Of a stretch of 64,000 nucleotides of DNA, positions 28,065 to 37,500 are shown piece after piece. A program made the translations under genes and the position numbers. This stretch comes from Brevibacillus brevis (GTDB taxonomy: Bacteria > Bacillota > Bacilli > Brevibacillales > Brevibacillaceae). Where the stretch lies: contig NZ_CP030117.1 of the NCBI RefSeq assembly GCF_001039275.2, positions 3,224,001 to 3,288,000 of the forward strand, read 5' to 3'. How positions within the stretch are numbered: the stretch's first letter is position 1; every line of letters begins with the position of its first letter. The notes below the pieces were generated by a model, which saw only the letters and a program-made list of their open reading frames with translations, did not search any database and had not been told where the DNA came from.

Positions 28065-28095
28065 GGACTGTTTCTATTTCTCACACAATACAACA

Positions 28096-29112
28096 TCATT
28101 GAAATGGGGATGAAGGATGTGAGTACGAATGTGCATACGAATCACGTACACTAATTAATGAAAGAATCTGATTCCAAGCTTCTACTATACTCTTTTCTTC
28201 TTTATCGAGTGAGTAGTTCTTTTGAATATAGTTGCTAGCTTTGATTGACTTTTCCATAAAAATATCGTTGGATTTATTAAACTGCTCGATAGCCCGTTCG
28301 ACTACAAGTGTGAACTGTAAAACATCCCCATTCGATATGGTGTAACTAAAATCTGGTTGAAAATACTCTCTACCAGCCAAGCCATTGTACCCAATCACGA
28401 TACAGCCACACGCCATCGCTTCAGCCGCGGGCAAGTAAAATCCTTCTTGCGTTCCGAAGCTTAAGAAAATGGATGCTTCTCTGAGGATTCTCGCTACTTC
28501 TTTATGAGGCTTTTCGTAAATGGGGGTAAGTTCCCACCCTTTTAAAGCATCTCTGATTTTCAGCATATAGATAATCTGTCGTATGTCGTGAGGGTTTTTC
28601 GTGCACATAAAAGCAATTTGTTTCTTTTTCGCAGCTTTATCAAAATAAAACAAGGATGAATCGATGCCGTGTTTGATTCGATAGATGTTTTTGTCAGGAA
28701 AACAATGTTTTAAGTAGCTTCTATCATTTTCAGATACAACCAATACGGCCTTTACTTCTTCTTTGTGGTAATAGGACGATAACTTATTTCTTAATAATAC
28801 GACTGGAAGCGGAAGATTATTGAACGTGTGATAACAACCTTGGTTAAAAATCACTTTATTTCTGACTTGAAATTTTTGTGGAAGGGATGGAACGCTGAAC
28901 TCGGGGAATACCACGATGTCATTTTCACTTATATCTTCTTTGTGATAGCAGATTGGCGTATCCTTCCTAAACCATGAGCAGCGAAATCCCTCTTCTTCAT
29001 GGTATATATACGAGGGAATCCCGTTTTTATTTAAAACGTTCACATGTTGATAGCCTTGCTTTATACCGCCTATCTCTCTATCAATTGAAGAGCACCAAAT
29101 ATAAATTGCCAT
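28096..29112 (-). CDS. GT4-type glycosyltransferase
   Basis: 338 residues with the GT-B layout. The C-terminal half carries the E-x7-E nucleotide-sugar signature in EGFYLPAAEAMACGCIVIGY (about residues 230-250), preceded by a KHGID segment and ASIFLSFGTQEG, all typical of family 4 retaining glycosyltransferases. The N-terminal half is divergent and I see no signal peptide or membrane segment, so it is probably cytosolic. Donor and acceptor are unknown. As the last gene of the right block it probably decorates the PKS/NRPS product or gives an inactive glycosylated form for self-protection; a cell-envelope role is possible but less likely here. ATG has AAAGGAG nine bases upstream. The C-terminal His/Ser/Tyr-rich tail is unusual and may be disordered. 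Confidence 0.85.
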   Translation of the reverse strand: MAIYIWCSSIDREIGGIKQGYQHVNVLNKNGIPSYIYHEEEGFRCSWFRKDTPICYHKEDISENDIVVFPEFSVPSLPQKFQVRNKVIFNQGCYHTFNNLPLPVVLLRNKLSSYYHKEEVKAVLVVSENDRSYLKHCFPDKNIYRIKHGIDSSLFYFDKAAKKKQIAFMCTKNPHDIRQIIYMLKIRDALKGWELTPIYEKPHKEVARILREASIFLSFGTQEGFYLPAAEAMACGCIVIGYNGLAGREYFQPDFSYTISNGDVLQFTLVVERAIEQFNKSNDIFMEKSIKASNYIQKNYSLDKEEKSIVEAWNQILSLISVRDSYAHSYSHPSSPFQ

Positions 29113-29162
29113 GTCTTTCTGGCTCCTTTACCATGTTCCCGTCTCTACTGCCGTTTTGTAGG

Positions 29163-30134
29163 CTAGGTCATCCCGACCATCTCTGCTCGATTCAATACCT
29201 CTTTCACATGCTGCAAATCTTCAACCGAACGAATGCAACTAAAAATGATATGTTTAATCCCGAAGTCCTTGTATCTACGAAAATAACTTGCTACCTCATC
29301 GTAGGAGCCAACCAATAATGGCCCGCGAAAAGCCTTGCCTTGTTCGGTAGGAAAATAAATACGCTCTTCTTCTTCTGTATAAAATCCTGACGCTCTTCCC
29401 TGCTTCTTCACAATCTGCATAAATCGCATGGGGACTTCCTCTTTTGCCACTTCGATGGCTTCCTGAGACGTTGGACGTGCGATAATGCCAAGTCGACAAC
29501 ATAATTCCACATGCGAATCATAAAGAATGTCAAAGCTGTTGACAAGCTGAGAGATGGGACTTGCTAATTGAATAGCTACATCAACCGACTGGAGGGCGGC
29601 TTTTTGAAATAAGGAGGAGGCCCCTGGCATAAAAATGATCGGTCTCAAATCCTCATCCACTTGCGCAAAGACTTGCAACTCATTGTACGTATAGTATTTG
29701 CCACTGTATGTTAAAGGGTCATTTGACTGAAGTAATGACCGCAATATCTCTATGTATTCCACTAAGCGATCGAAGCGTTCCTCGGCCGGTACAGTATCAT
29801 TGACTTGCCGAAGCTCGGATGGCGATTGACCAGGTATTAAATTTAGCGCTACTTTGCGCCCGTACAAGTGGACTAGCGAATGTATCATTTTGGCAGCGGA
29901 GAACGGAGGAATTGTATTTGGCTGCAATGCGATGATCGGCAGATGATTGTTTGTAGCTTGTAAGGTGCCAGTGGCAACGATCCATGGATCAAGCGTAGTA
30001 TGCTGATAAAAAAGCAGGGACCCTGCAAACCCATTCTCCTCTAATAATTTTGCGGATTCGTGGATGAGGTGGAGTTGATTCTTGTCATTATAATGAAGCC
30101 ACATTGGTAAATCTGCATAAAATTTCATATACAT
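29163..30134 (-). CDS. luciferase-like flavin monooxygenase
   Basis: About 324 residues, the usual size of a bacterial luciferase/SsuD-family TIM-barrel enzyme that uses reduced FMN (or F420 in actinobacteria) and oxygen. Visible family features are an early barrel strand followed by LLEENGFAGSLLFYQ, the VALNLIPGQSPSE segment and the conserved RFDRLVEYIEILRSLL helix, and a C-terminal GSYDEVASYF segment. Such enzymes act in several hybrid PKS pathways, hydroxylating carrier-bound chains or inserting oxygen. It lies right after a free ACP gene, so a carrier-bound substrate is plausible. Two ATGs (30134 and 30128) both suit the GGAAGGTGGG ribosome binding site; the first is reported. A separate flavin reductase gene is not visible and may be encoded elsewhere. 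Confidence 0.88.
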   Translation of the reverse strand: MYMKFYADLPMWLHYNDKNQLHLIHESAKLLEENGFAGSLLFYQHTTLDPWIVATGTLQATNNHLPIIALQPNTIPPFSAAKMIHSLVHLYGRKVALNLIPGQSPSELRQVNDTVPAEERFDRLVEYIEILRSLLQSNDPLTYSGKYYTYNELQVFAQVDEDLRPIIFMPGASSLFQKAALQSVDVAIQLASPISQLVNSFDILYDSHVELCCRLGIIARPTSQEAIEVAKEEVPMRFMQIVKKQGRASGFYTEEEERIYFPTEQGKAFRGPLLVGSYDEVASYFRRYKDFGIKHIIFSCIRSVEDLQHVKEVLNRAEMVGMT

Positions 30135-30148
30135 TCCCACCTTCCAAA

Positions 30149-30442
30149 TTAAATAGACTCCTGCTTTACTTTCCCCTCTATATAAGTAATCAACTCTTGG
30201 ATGGTTTGAAAAAGTTCGACATTCAGCATGTCATCTTCAAACTGAAATCCAAATTCATTTTCAACCGCAACCACCAGTCGAATAAATCCAAGCGAGTTAA
30301 TTCCGACATCTTGTAAGCGGATTTCCTGGGACGAGAAATCAATCCCGCTTTGTTGCAAGTTATCCGGACTAATTTGAAGCTCTTGCATCTGTTTCATGTA
30401 GATGTTCACCAATTTTTCTTCGATTTCGTTTTTGGTTATCAT
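30149..30442 (-). CDS. stand-alone acyl carrier protein
   Basis: 97 residues, acidic and helical, with the phosphopantetheine attachment Ser in DVGINSLGF and the conserved helix II VAVENEFGFQFEDD. It carries acyl or aminoacyl groups as thioesters. Its DVGINS version of the DSL motif differs from the modular ACPs here, suggesting a dedicated partner. The neighbours are the luciferase-like monooxygenase (7-base gap downstream) and the possible BtrH-like protein upstream. This suggests a small off-line unit that loads, oxidises and hands over a building block, as in other pathways with free carrier proteins. It is too divergent to be an obvious housekeeping AcpP. The AAAGGAGG ribosome binding site is strong. 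Confidence 0.92.
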   Translation of the reverse strand: MITKNEIEEKLVNIYMKQMQELQISPDNLQQSGIDFSSQEIRLQDVGINSLGFIRLVVAVENEFGFQFEDDMLNVELFQTIQELITYIEGKVKQESI

Positions 30443-30485
30443 ACAAATATCCTCCTTTATAAAAAGATTGAAGAAACGCGAAGGT

Positions 30486-31502
30486 TTAGAGCAACTTCGG
30501 TTCGTGTCTGCGCAATAACGTCAAAAGCTTTTCCATCACCATTGCTTCCTGAGCGGCTATTTCATCAAGGTATCTCATGATTTTATGAAGGGTTTCTTCT
30601 TCCTGCTGCATATAAAATTTCAGCATAAGATTGCGCGTATTTCGCGCTTTACGCTCTATTTCTGAATAACCCTCATAAATCTGATGGGACGAATTCAGGT
30701 AGCTAGTGTTTTCCTGCATATATTTGATGCGGGATACCATCAATCTTTTGTGCTCCCACAAGGTGTGAACGTGACGAACATCAAAATGGGTCTTTCCCTC
30801 GAGCAGGTGCTGGTAATAGTCTTGCAGGCACTGATATGTTTCCAAGCCGTAGGCACAATGGTTCCAAGGCTTGGAAATCATGCGAAATCGTGTTGAGGTA
30901 TTTTTTGAATACAGATACTCTTCTAGCGTTTCCTGAACCAATGTCAAATCAAAATCATACTCTCCCGATTCCTTGTATTTATACAAATAAATGCGATTGC
31001 AAACCGCCTGGTGATCAATCTGGTCTATGCTGTCGTAAGCCAATTCAAAGTTTCGGAAGGACACACTCGTCGAAGCAAACGTCTCTTTATCCGTAAAGCC
31101 GAGCAATTGAAAGGTTTTCTCCTGAAGATCGACTCCATGTATAAGTACATCGTGAGAGAGATTACTTTTTTGATAGACTTTGCGCTCCGGGATGTAATAC
31201 TCATCCACATTGAGGTAAACATAGTAGCCGTCCAAAAGACAATCGCGAACAAAATCTACGATATTCCTTTGGACGATGCTCATCGTGCCTCTCTCAAAAT
31301 GTTCAACGTGAAGCCATGGATTCAACTTGTAGTCATGGATGTAAAAAGTAAACGGGACAGGTGGATTCGGGCGCTTGTCGAAGCAGACCTGGATGAAATT
31401 GCTGTATAACCAAGGCAGGCTTCTTTCGTCCTTTAATACAATACACAGAGGAAAGGCAAAAAATTGATAGCCGAAAATGGGCGGTTGCACAACTGGCAGC
31501 AT
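30486..31502 (-). CDS. possible BtrH-like acyltransfer protein (papain-like fold)
   Basis: Not firmly recognised. The middle of the protein reads YVYLNVDEYYIPER, then SHDVLIHGVD and FQLLGFTDKE. This pattern of a Tyr/Pro strand, a His-Asp strand and a following beta hairpin resembles the BtrH N-terminal family (butirosin H, which transfers an acyl group from a carrier protein to an amine); the match is from memory and of low confidence. A Cys occurs in the early FAFPLCIVL segment. The C-terminal third is helical and charged, perhaps coiled coil. No membrane segment or signal peptide is seen. It lies next to a free ACP, which fits a carrier-dependent acyltransferase. I prefer ATG at 31502 (GGAG six bases upstream) over ATG at 31520, which abuts its GAGGAG with no spacer. 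Confidence 0.6.
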   Translation of the reverse strand: MLPVVQPPIFGYQFFAFPLCIVLKDERSLPWLYSNFIQVCFDKRPNPPVPFTFYIHDYKLNPWLHVEHFERGTMSIVQRNIVDFVRDCLLDGYYVYLNVDEYYIPERKVYQKSNLSHDVLIHGVDLQEKTFQLLGFTDKETFASTSVSFRNFELAYDSIDQIDHQAVCNRIYLYKYKESGEYDFDLTLVQETLEEYLYSKNTSTRFRMISKPWNHCAYGLETYQCLQDYYQHLLEGKTHFDVRHVHTLWEHKRLMVSRIKYMQENTSYLNSSHQIYEGYSEIERKARNTRNLMLKFYMQQEEETLHKIMRYLDEIAAQEAMVMEKLLTLLRRHEPKLL

Positions 31503-31578
31503 TACACTCTCCACAAGCATCTCCTCTTTTCGTATCGAATTAGGATCAAATCAAACCTACGCGAATAAACTCTTCCTT

Positions 31579-33999
31579 CTATTCCAAAAAAGGACCGATC
31601 ATGGAGCAAGTTAGCTGTTTGATCTCCTCAGGTGATCCTTCCGCGATCACCTCTCCCCCTTTGTTTCCTGCACCGGGGCCAAGCTCTATGAGATAGTCGC
31701 AATAAGCGAGCACGTAAGGATCGTGCTCAATGAGCAAGACTGAATGCCCGTTCTCTACCAATTTGCCCAGAATGACCAGTAACTTTTCGGTGTCATAATA
31801 GCTGAGTCCAACAGTCGGTTCATCCAAAATGTACAGGTAGCTTCCCTTGCTGCCTTTTCCCAGCTCTCTGGCCAATTTTAAACGTTGTGCTTCTCCCCCA
31901 CTTAACGTAGTGAGGCTCTGCCCAATGAGGATATATCCCATACCCAGCTCTTCAATCGTGCCCAGCATCTTGCTGATTTTAGCGTGATCGCCGAAAAATT
32001 CGTGCGCTTCAGAGATGGACATCTCTAATATGTCGGAAATCGTACGTTCTTTGTACCGTACCTTCATCACTTCAGGCTTGAATCTTTTCCCTCGGCAAGC
32101 TGGACATTGGTCGCTAAACACAAGTTGACCCAGCCATCTTTTTATGTAGCCGTGACCATTGCAAACTGTGCATGAGCCTGTCGAGTTAAATGAAAAAGAG
32201 CTGCGCGTGAACTGAAGGGCGATTGCCTCCTCTTGTGTGGAAAAAATATGCCGAATATGATCCCACACGCCTAAGAACGTTGCTACACAAGAATTCTCAT
32301 GACGTCGTGCCAGCTTTTGTGTGACCACAATACATCCATCAATATTTTCGGCGCCTTCCAATTTGGCATCGGCATGCGTATGGACGAAATCGGTTTCGTG
32401 CTCCGCTTCATCTTCTATTACTGTCTTTTGTTTGGTCGCTTTTGCTTTCAAGGAGGCCTGAAGTTTGGGAATGAGCGTATCAATTACCAAGGAGCTTTTG
32501 CCACTACCTGATAAGCCACTGACACCCACGATGGCATGCAACGGAATAGAGACGTCGATGTTTTTCAGATTATTCGTGCGCGCATTCTTGATGGACAATG
32601 TAGAGGCTGGCGTATCCACACGGCTTGTATATTCTTTACGAGGATGCTTTTTCTCGCGCAAATACTGAGCCGTTATCGAATTAGTCGAATCCAGAAAGTC
32701 GGAGTAGTTTCCTTGATAAACAATCGAACCGCCTAGTTGTCCGGCCAAAGGACCAAAGTCCATAATGTAGTCGGCATGCTTGATCACGCTTTCGTCATGC
32801 TCTACGACAATAACCGTGTTTCCCTGTTGCTTTAATCGATGAAAGCTTTCGATAATCTTTTCTTTTTCCTTTTCGTGCAAGCCAGCCGTCGGCTCATCAA
32901 AAATATAGATGATTGAATCGACCTTTGCTGATAAATGAGACATAATGTGCAGTCTCTGGGTCTCCCCTCCGCTCAGTGTCGGGATTTCTCGGTACAGGTT
33001 CAAATAGGACAAGCCTACTGTCTCGAGACAATTCAGTTTACGGAGGATCTCATTGATCAAATGGGTAATAAAGGGGGTATGTGGCCTCGTTGCCAGATAA
33101 TGCTGGAAAAATGTCGTCAACTCCCCAACATTCATTTGGCAAAGCTGGCCGATATGCTTGTTATTGATGGTGATCGAGAGTGCTTGCTTTCCTAACCGAA
33201 ACCCCGCGCACCGGGTGCACGGTCGTGTTGTCTGGAGGTCTGCTATTTGCTGCGTGTTGATCTTTTTCAACTTTTCCTCAATGACTACACTGACCCCATA
33301 AAAGATCAGGTGACCCTTGCTTTGCGTCCGCTTTGGTCGATAATGCAAGAACGTTTCCTTGGCTTCACGCGATAATTCTATAAAAAGAGTATCCGGGCTC
33401 AATCCATAGTGTTTCGTGAAATTTTCCAACCTTTTGGAAACGTACTCCTTTTCCTCTTTTTTTGGTTGGGGAAATTGGTAGGCGAACTGATGCCAGCGTT
33501 CAATCGTTTCATTGGCAGGCGGCAAAATTTTTTCGATGTTTACCTCCGAAACGTATCCTCTCCCCCCGCATGTTGGGCAGGAACCGTGGGGGGAGTTAAA
33601 CATAAAGATGCCCGGGACATATTCACTTGGTTTTTGTGGATCTGCGACTTCGCCCGCTCGTTGTCCCTCTTGGGCATAAATGATAGCCAGCAAGTTAAGA
33701 ATACGCGTGACTGAGCCTACAACCGATCGCGGATTCAGATTGCTCACGGTCCTCTGTTGCACGGCAATCGTCGGACTTAGCCCTTGAATCATGTCAAACG
33801 AATCATAGTGCAGGACATCATGCGCAATACCCAGCGCCTCCAAATAAATTCGCTGCCCTTCATGATGCAAGGTGTCGAAAATAAAACTTGATTTTCCCGA
33901 GCCGCTAACTCCTGTGACTACGATGAACTGATGTTTGGGAATCGTTGTTGTAATGTTTTTTAAGTTGTGGAGCTTTGCGTTGTAGACTTCAATTTGCAC
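31579..33999 (-). CDS. UvrA-like ABC ATPase (class II UvrA, likely self-resistance)
   Basis: 806 residues with the GTG start chosen here. Two ABC cassettes: Walker A GVSGSGKSS and GLSGSGKSS, signatures LSGGETQRL and LSGGEAQRL, and Walker B strands ending in FDEPT and LDEPT. Zinc-binding CPTCGGRG and the CxxC pairs around CTVCNG and CPACRG are kept. Compared with housekeeping UvrA (~950 residues) it lacks the UvrB-binding insertion after the SVVGSVT region, as in class II UvrA paralogues such as DrrC of the daunorubicin pathway, which protect DNA against the antibiotic a strain makes. GTG lies 25 bases after the preceding stop; a longer frame would overlap that gene by about 50 bases. Its position inside the cluster supports a resistance role and suggests that the product binds DNA. 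Confidence 0.92.
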   Translation of the reverse strand: MQIEVYNAKLHNLKNITTTIPKHQFIVVTGVSGSGKSSFIFDTLHHEGQRIYLEALGIAHDVLHYDSFDMIQGLSPTIAVQQRTVSNLNPRSVVGSVTRILNLLAIIYAQEGQRAGEVADPQKPSEYVPGIFMFNSPHGSCPTCGGRGYVSEVNIEKILPPANETIERWHQFAYQFPQPKKEEKEYVSKRLENFTKHYGLSPDTLFIELSREAKETFLHYRPKRTQSKGHLIFYGVSVVIEEKLKKINTQQIADLQTTRPCTRCAGFRLGKQALSITINNKHIGQLCQMNVGELTTFFQHYLATRPHTPFITHLINEILRKLNCLETVGLSYLNLYREIPTLSGGETQRLHIMSHLSAKVDSIIYIFDEPTAGLHEKEKEKIIESFHRLKQQGNTVIVVEHDESVIKHADYIMDFGPLAGQLGGSIVYQGNYSDFLDSTNSITAQYLREKKHPRKEYTSRVDTPASTLSIKNARTNNLKNIDVSIPLHAIVGVSGLSGSGKSSLVIDTLIPKLQASLKAKATKQKTVIEDEAEHETDFVHTHADAKLEGAENIDGCIVVTQKLARRHENSCVATFLGVWDHIRHIFSTQEEAIALQFTRSSFSFNSTGSCTVCNGHGYIKRWLGQLVFSDQCPACRGKRFKPEVMKVRYKERTISDILEMSISEAHEFFGDHAKISKMLGTIEELGMGYILIGQSLTTLSGGEAQRLKLARELGKGSKGSYLYILDEPTVGLSYYDTEKLLVILGKLVENGHSVLLIEHDPYVLAYCDYLIELGPGAGNKGGEVIAEGSPEEIKQLTCSMIGPFLE

Positions 34000-34024
34000 C
34001 AGTTCCCCATTCCTTCCTGCTGTT

Positions 34025-34468
34025 CTATGTTTGTTTTTCCTGTACGTACTGACTGATGCCTCGCAAGCCCAACTCATAAACGTTGGCCTTCAAGCCGATC
34101 ACATGTCCGATGGCGTTTTCAAAAAAAATCGATTCCGCATGCCAACCGCCTCTTTCAAAAATGTTGGACATATGCACCTCAATATAGGGAATACCGATGG
34201 AGGTCAAAGCATCCAGTATGGAGTATCCGGTTTTGGAATAGCCCGCTGGATTCAAGACCACGCCATCAAGGTCGTGTAGGTGCTGCTGAATAAAGTCTAT
34301 AATTTCACCTTCATGGTTGGATTGAAAAAAGAGGACATCGACTTGCAATTCGGCAGCCAGCTCACGTAGCCTGTCTTCGATTTGCTTCCACGTGACTGTC
34401 CCGTAAAATTGTGTTTCCCGCATCCCGATCAGATTCATATTCGGTCCATTAATAATGGCAATCTTCAT
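34025..34468 (-). CDS. type II 3-dehydroquinate dehydratase-like protein with altered active site
   Basis: 147 residues, the usual size of AroQ, which forms 3-dehydroshikimate from 3-dehydroquinate as a cytosolic dodecamer. It opens NGPNMNLIGMRE with Arg17 and the catalytic Tyr22 (FYG); Asn73, His99 (EVHMSN) and Arg106 are also present. By alignment with the Mycobacterium tuberculosis enzyme, two substrate-contacting residues differ: the conserved His81 is Lys79 and Arg112 is His110, and the usual YTHTS motif reads YSKTG. So the fold and base are kept but the carboxylate pocket has changed. I infer either a different quinate-like substrate or a repurposed dehydratase in the pathway. ATG at 34468 is chosen because a full NGPN start follows; the longer frame would overlap the previous synthase. 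It is the first accessory gene after the synthases. Confidence 0.88.
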   Translation of the reverse strand: MKIAIINGPNMNLIGMRETQFYGTVTWKQIEDRLRELAAELQVDVLFFQSNHEGEIIDFIQQHLHDLDGVVLNPAGYSKTGYSILDALTSIGIPYIEVHMSNIFERGGWHAESIFFENAIGHVIGLKANVYELGLRGISQYVQEKQT

Positions 34469-34500
34469 ATCGTTGATCAGTCTCCCGCCAGGCATGTGCC

Positions 34501-37500
34501 CTAATAAAATTGATTTTTTGACGGTATCCACAAATCTTGCATCACATCAGCTTTTGGGATGGTAACTACCAGACGCTTTACCTCCTGCAGGAGTTGCGTG
34601 ATAACATCATGGGCAAATTGGTTACTGTCGTATTCTGCTCGGATCGTTAAGCGTTCCTCTCCCGGGTTAACAAAAATACGCAGCGGAAGGTGAAGCTGAC
34701 CGACACTGTCACCCTGCAAATGCTTTTGCTCCCCAAGTTCGGAAGCCTGGTTCGTCTGAAAAGGAGATTGGGTATAAACCAAGCTTCGTGTATTGATCAC
34801 CGTCTGTAAAAAATCAAGCGGAATCTGCGACCAATAGGTGATTTGCTGCAAAGTAATGTGCTCGTAACGTCTGATTTTCACCAGCTTTTTTTGCAATGCC
34901 ACAAACCACTCTCTGATGTGGTCTGCCTCGTCGTAGATCAACCGGACTGGCAAGTTATTTGTAAACAATCCGACCATTTTGTCCATTTGATCGATTTCCG
35001 GTACTCTTCCCGATGTAATCATTCCGATCATCACATCATGCTTTTTCAACAGCCGCGCTTGCGCCAAACCCCAAGCTCCTAGGACTACCGTATTTATCGT
35101 TATTTGGTTTTTTTTGGTAAATTCTCTTACAGTATAGACCTCGTCCTGTGCAAGATCAACACTTTTCACAGCACTGACAAAGGTACTCTGACTGCTTGTG
35201 GGAGCCTGCACAAGTTGATCCTGATAACGGAACTGTTGTAGCTCCTCTGTCCAAAATTGTTTGGCTTCATGATCATCTTTTGTTTTTTGCCATTTGACAT
35301 ATTCCAGGAACGGAGTTGCCGGCCTATCTGGTTGGCTGATAAGAGATTCGCCTAGATGATAGTTTCCCCATACTTCTTGCAGAATGATATTCATGCTCCA
35401 TCCATCAAAAAGCGAATTTTGGTAGGACCATACAAATTGATAGGCGGCCTTGCCGTATTGGATGAGATGAAAACGCATTTGCGGAACCGCATCCACGCTA
35501 AAGCTCTTTTGTCGTTCCATCGCAATGAATTCCGTCAAAGCAAGCATTTGGTCCTCCTCGGAAAGCTCCGTCCAATCCAGCACGTCTATCGATACATCTA
35601 CATGCCTTTTGACAAATTGAACTGGATGCGAAATCCTTCTCCATATAAAACCTGTTCGCAACAAAGAATGACGGTTGATTACTTTTTGCCATGCCATCTC
35701 GAAAAGATCAAGACGAAGCTCTTCTGCGATCGGAAAGGACAGCAAATTGACGGTGCCTTGTCGTGCATGGATAATATTGTGATTTAAGACCAATAGTTGC
35801 ATGAAGGAAAGCGGATAAACGCTTTCAACTTCTGCTGCCTCTACTACGTTCATCAAAATTTCCTGATCAGCTTTGTCCACATAGTAATACTGAATGCCCG
35901 GGACTTCTGTCGGCATCACTTCCGGGGACGAAGGGTTATCGCGTTCCATGCGAATCTGCTTCGCCAATTCCTCCATCGTCGGATAATCAAAGAGCAATTC
36001 AGAGGAAATTTCAATTTGGAGTTCTTTGACACGGGAAGCAAATTGGATGGCTATCACCGAATCACCACCCAAATCAAAAAAGTCATCTTGGATACCTATC
36101 GGGCTTTTCCCTAGTAGCTCCTCCAAAATTTTGCACAACACAGAGGCAATGTCTTCATACTTTTGTTCGCGCGGCTGCTGCTCTTTTCGATAATCAGTTG
36201 CGGGTGGTGCCAATTTCACGAGTGAGGGGTCAGAAGAAAAGCTAGCCAATAGGTTTTCCAGTTGTTGCATTTGGAAAGCATTCAGCGTATAAATGGCATC
36301 GTCATGCTGGACGAATTGGTCCCCTTGTTTTATCAAAAGCGTGGATGGGGAACGGTGCTTTTCCTGATGAAGCGTATCCACATGGGAATCGAAGGCGCTG
36401 TCAATCCAATAGTATTGTTTCTCAAAGGAGTAGGTTGGCAAAGAGAGCCGTCTCGGGTGCTGTGACGTATGGAAATTTTTCCAGTTGACGTTTGTTTTAT
36501 ACAGCCACAACTGCCCTAATGAGTAAAGCATCGTTTTATAGGCGCTTTCGCTATCTTTTTCAGCAAGAAAGGAATGCAGTAACGGTTCTGATTGGAAGTG
36601 TTCATGCTCCGCCAGCAATTCACATCGTTTTTTCCCTGGTCCAATTTCTAAAAAGACAGGCTTTCTCATTTTGGCTAACGTGGGCAAGCCTGCGGACAAT
36701 TGATCAGGGAAGTTGATCAGCTCTCGCCAATATTCGAGGGATGTCGCTTGTTCCTCGGTTATCCACGTGTTGCTTCTATTCGACAGAAACGGGATGGTCG
36801 GTTGGCGTAGGACCATGTCTTCGTGAATATCCCCTCGGAAAAATAGCAGCTTCAAAGCGTCTTCCCAAGCAAAGACGTTTGCGAGACACGCACTGACGTA
36901 TTCTCCTAGCCAATCCCCAGCCATTGCTTTTGGTGCCACTCCCCAATGCCGCCATAATTGACCTAATGCGTATTCAAGAAGGAATAGCGCAATTGTTCCG
37001 TGGAGTGGATCATGCTGAATCATTTCCGCTTGATCCCGATTATGATGATCCGGGTACATCTTCTTTTTTATATCCAGATGAAACAGTCGCTCGACCAGTC
37101 GAAAGCCTCGTTCCATCGTTTCCCGAAAGAATGGGATTAGTTGATACAAGTCACGAGCCATATTTACATACTCGGTCCCTTGAGCGGAAAATACGAAGAC
37201 AACCGATTTTTCTTCCTGTTCTTCTTCCTTCTCCGTTAGAACTAGCGGAAGCTCATTCGTATTGGGCCTCTGCACTTGATGATTGCAAAGCACAATCCCG
37301 CGAAACTCGAAGTGCTCTCGGCCTGCTTGAAGTGTGTAAGCTACTTGAGATACGTCTACTTCCGGATTTTCTTTGAGATAGGTCAACATATTCTCGTAGT
37401 TTCGCTGTCTGGCTTGACTCGTTTTCCCCGAAACCGTAAGTAAATTCCACTCTTTCCTCTCTTCTTGGGACCGAGTCTCTGGAGCTTCTTCGACAATCAC

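Larger units (their letters stand above)
27705..28095. other. 391-bp AT-rich intergenic region between operon blocks
   Basis: The largest gene-free stretch in the window. It separates the glycosyltransferase stop from the thioesterase start. It holds the promoter and palindrome listed separately, leaving an untranslated leader of about 330 bases if the promoter is right. Within the leader I see a perfect 6-bp TTTCCT/AGGAAA hairpin and a weak GAGGAT/ATCCTT repeat, neither with a T-run. I found no credible small ORF, riboswitch core or insertion remnant, and no clear terminator for the upstream glycosyltransferase transcript. Confidence 0.6.

Noticed and set aside
34000..34077. N-terminal extension of the UvrA-like protein
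   Set aside because: It would overlap the dehydroquinase gene and adds residues before the conserved start of the ABC fold.
28096..34468. A frameshift or mobile element explaining the accessory gene block between synthases
   Set aside because: All genes are intact and co-directional, and I see no transposase, direct repeats or terminal inverted repeats at the borders.
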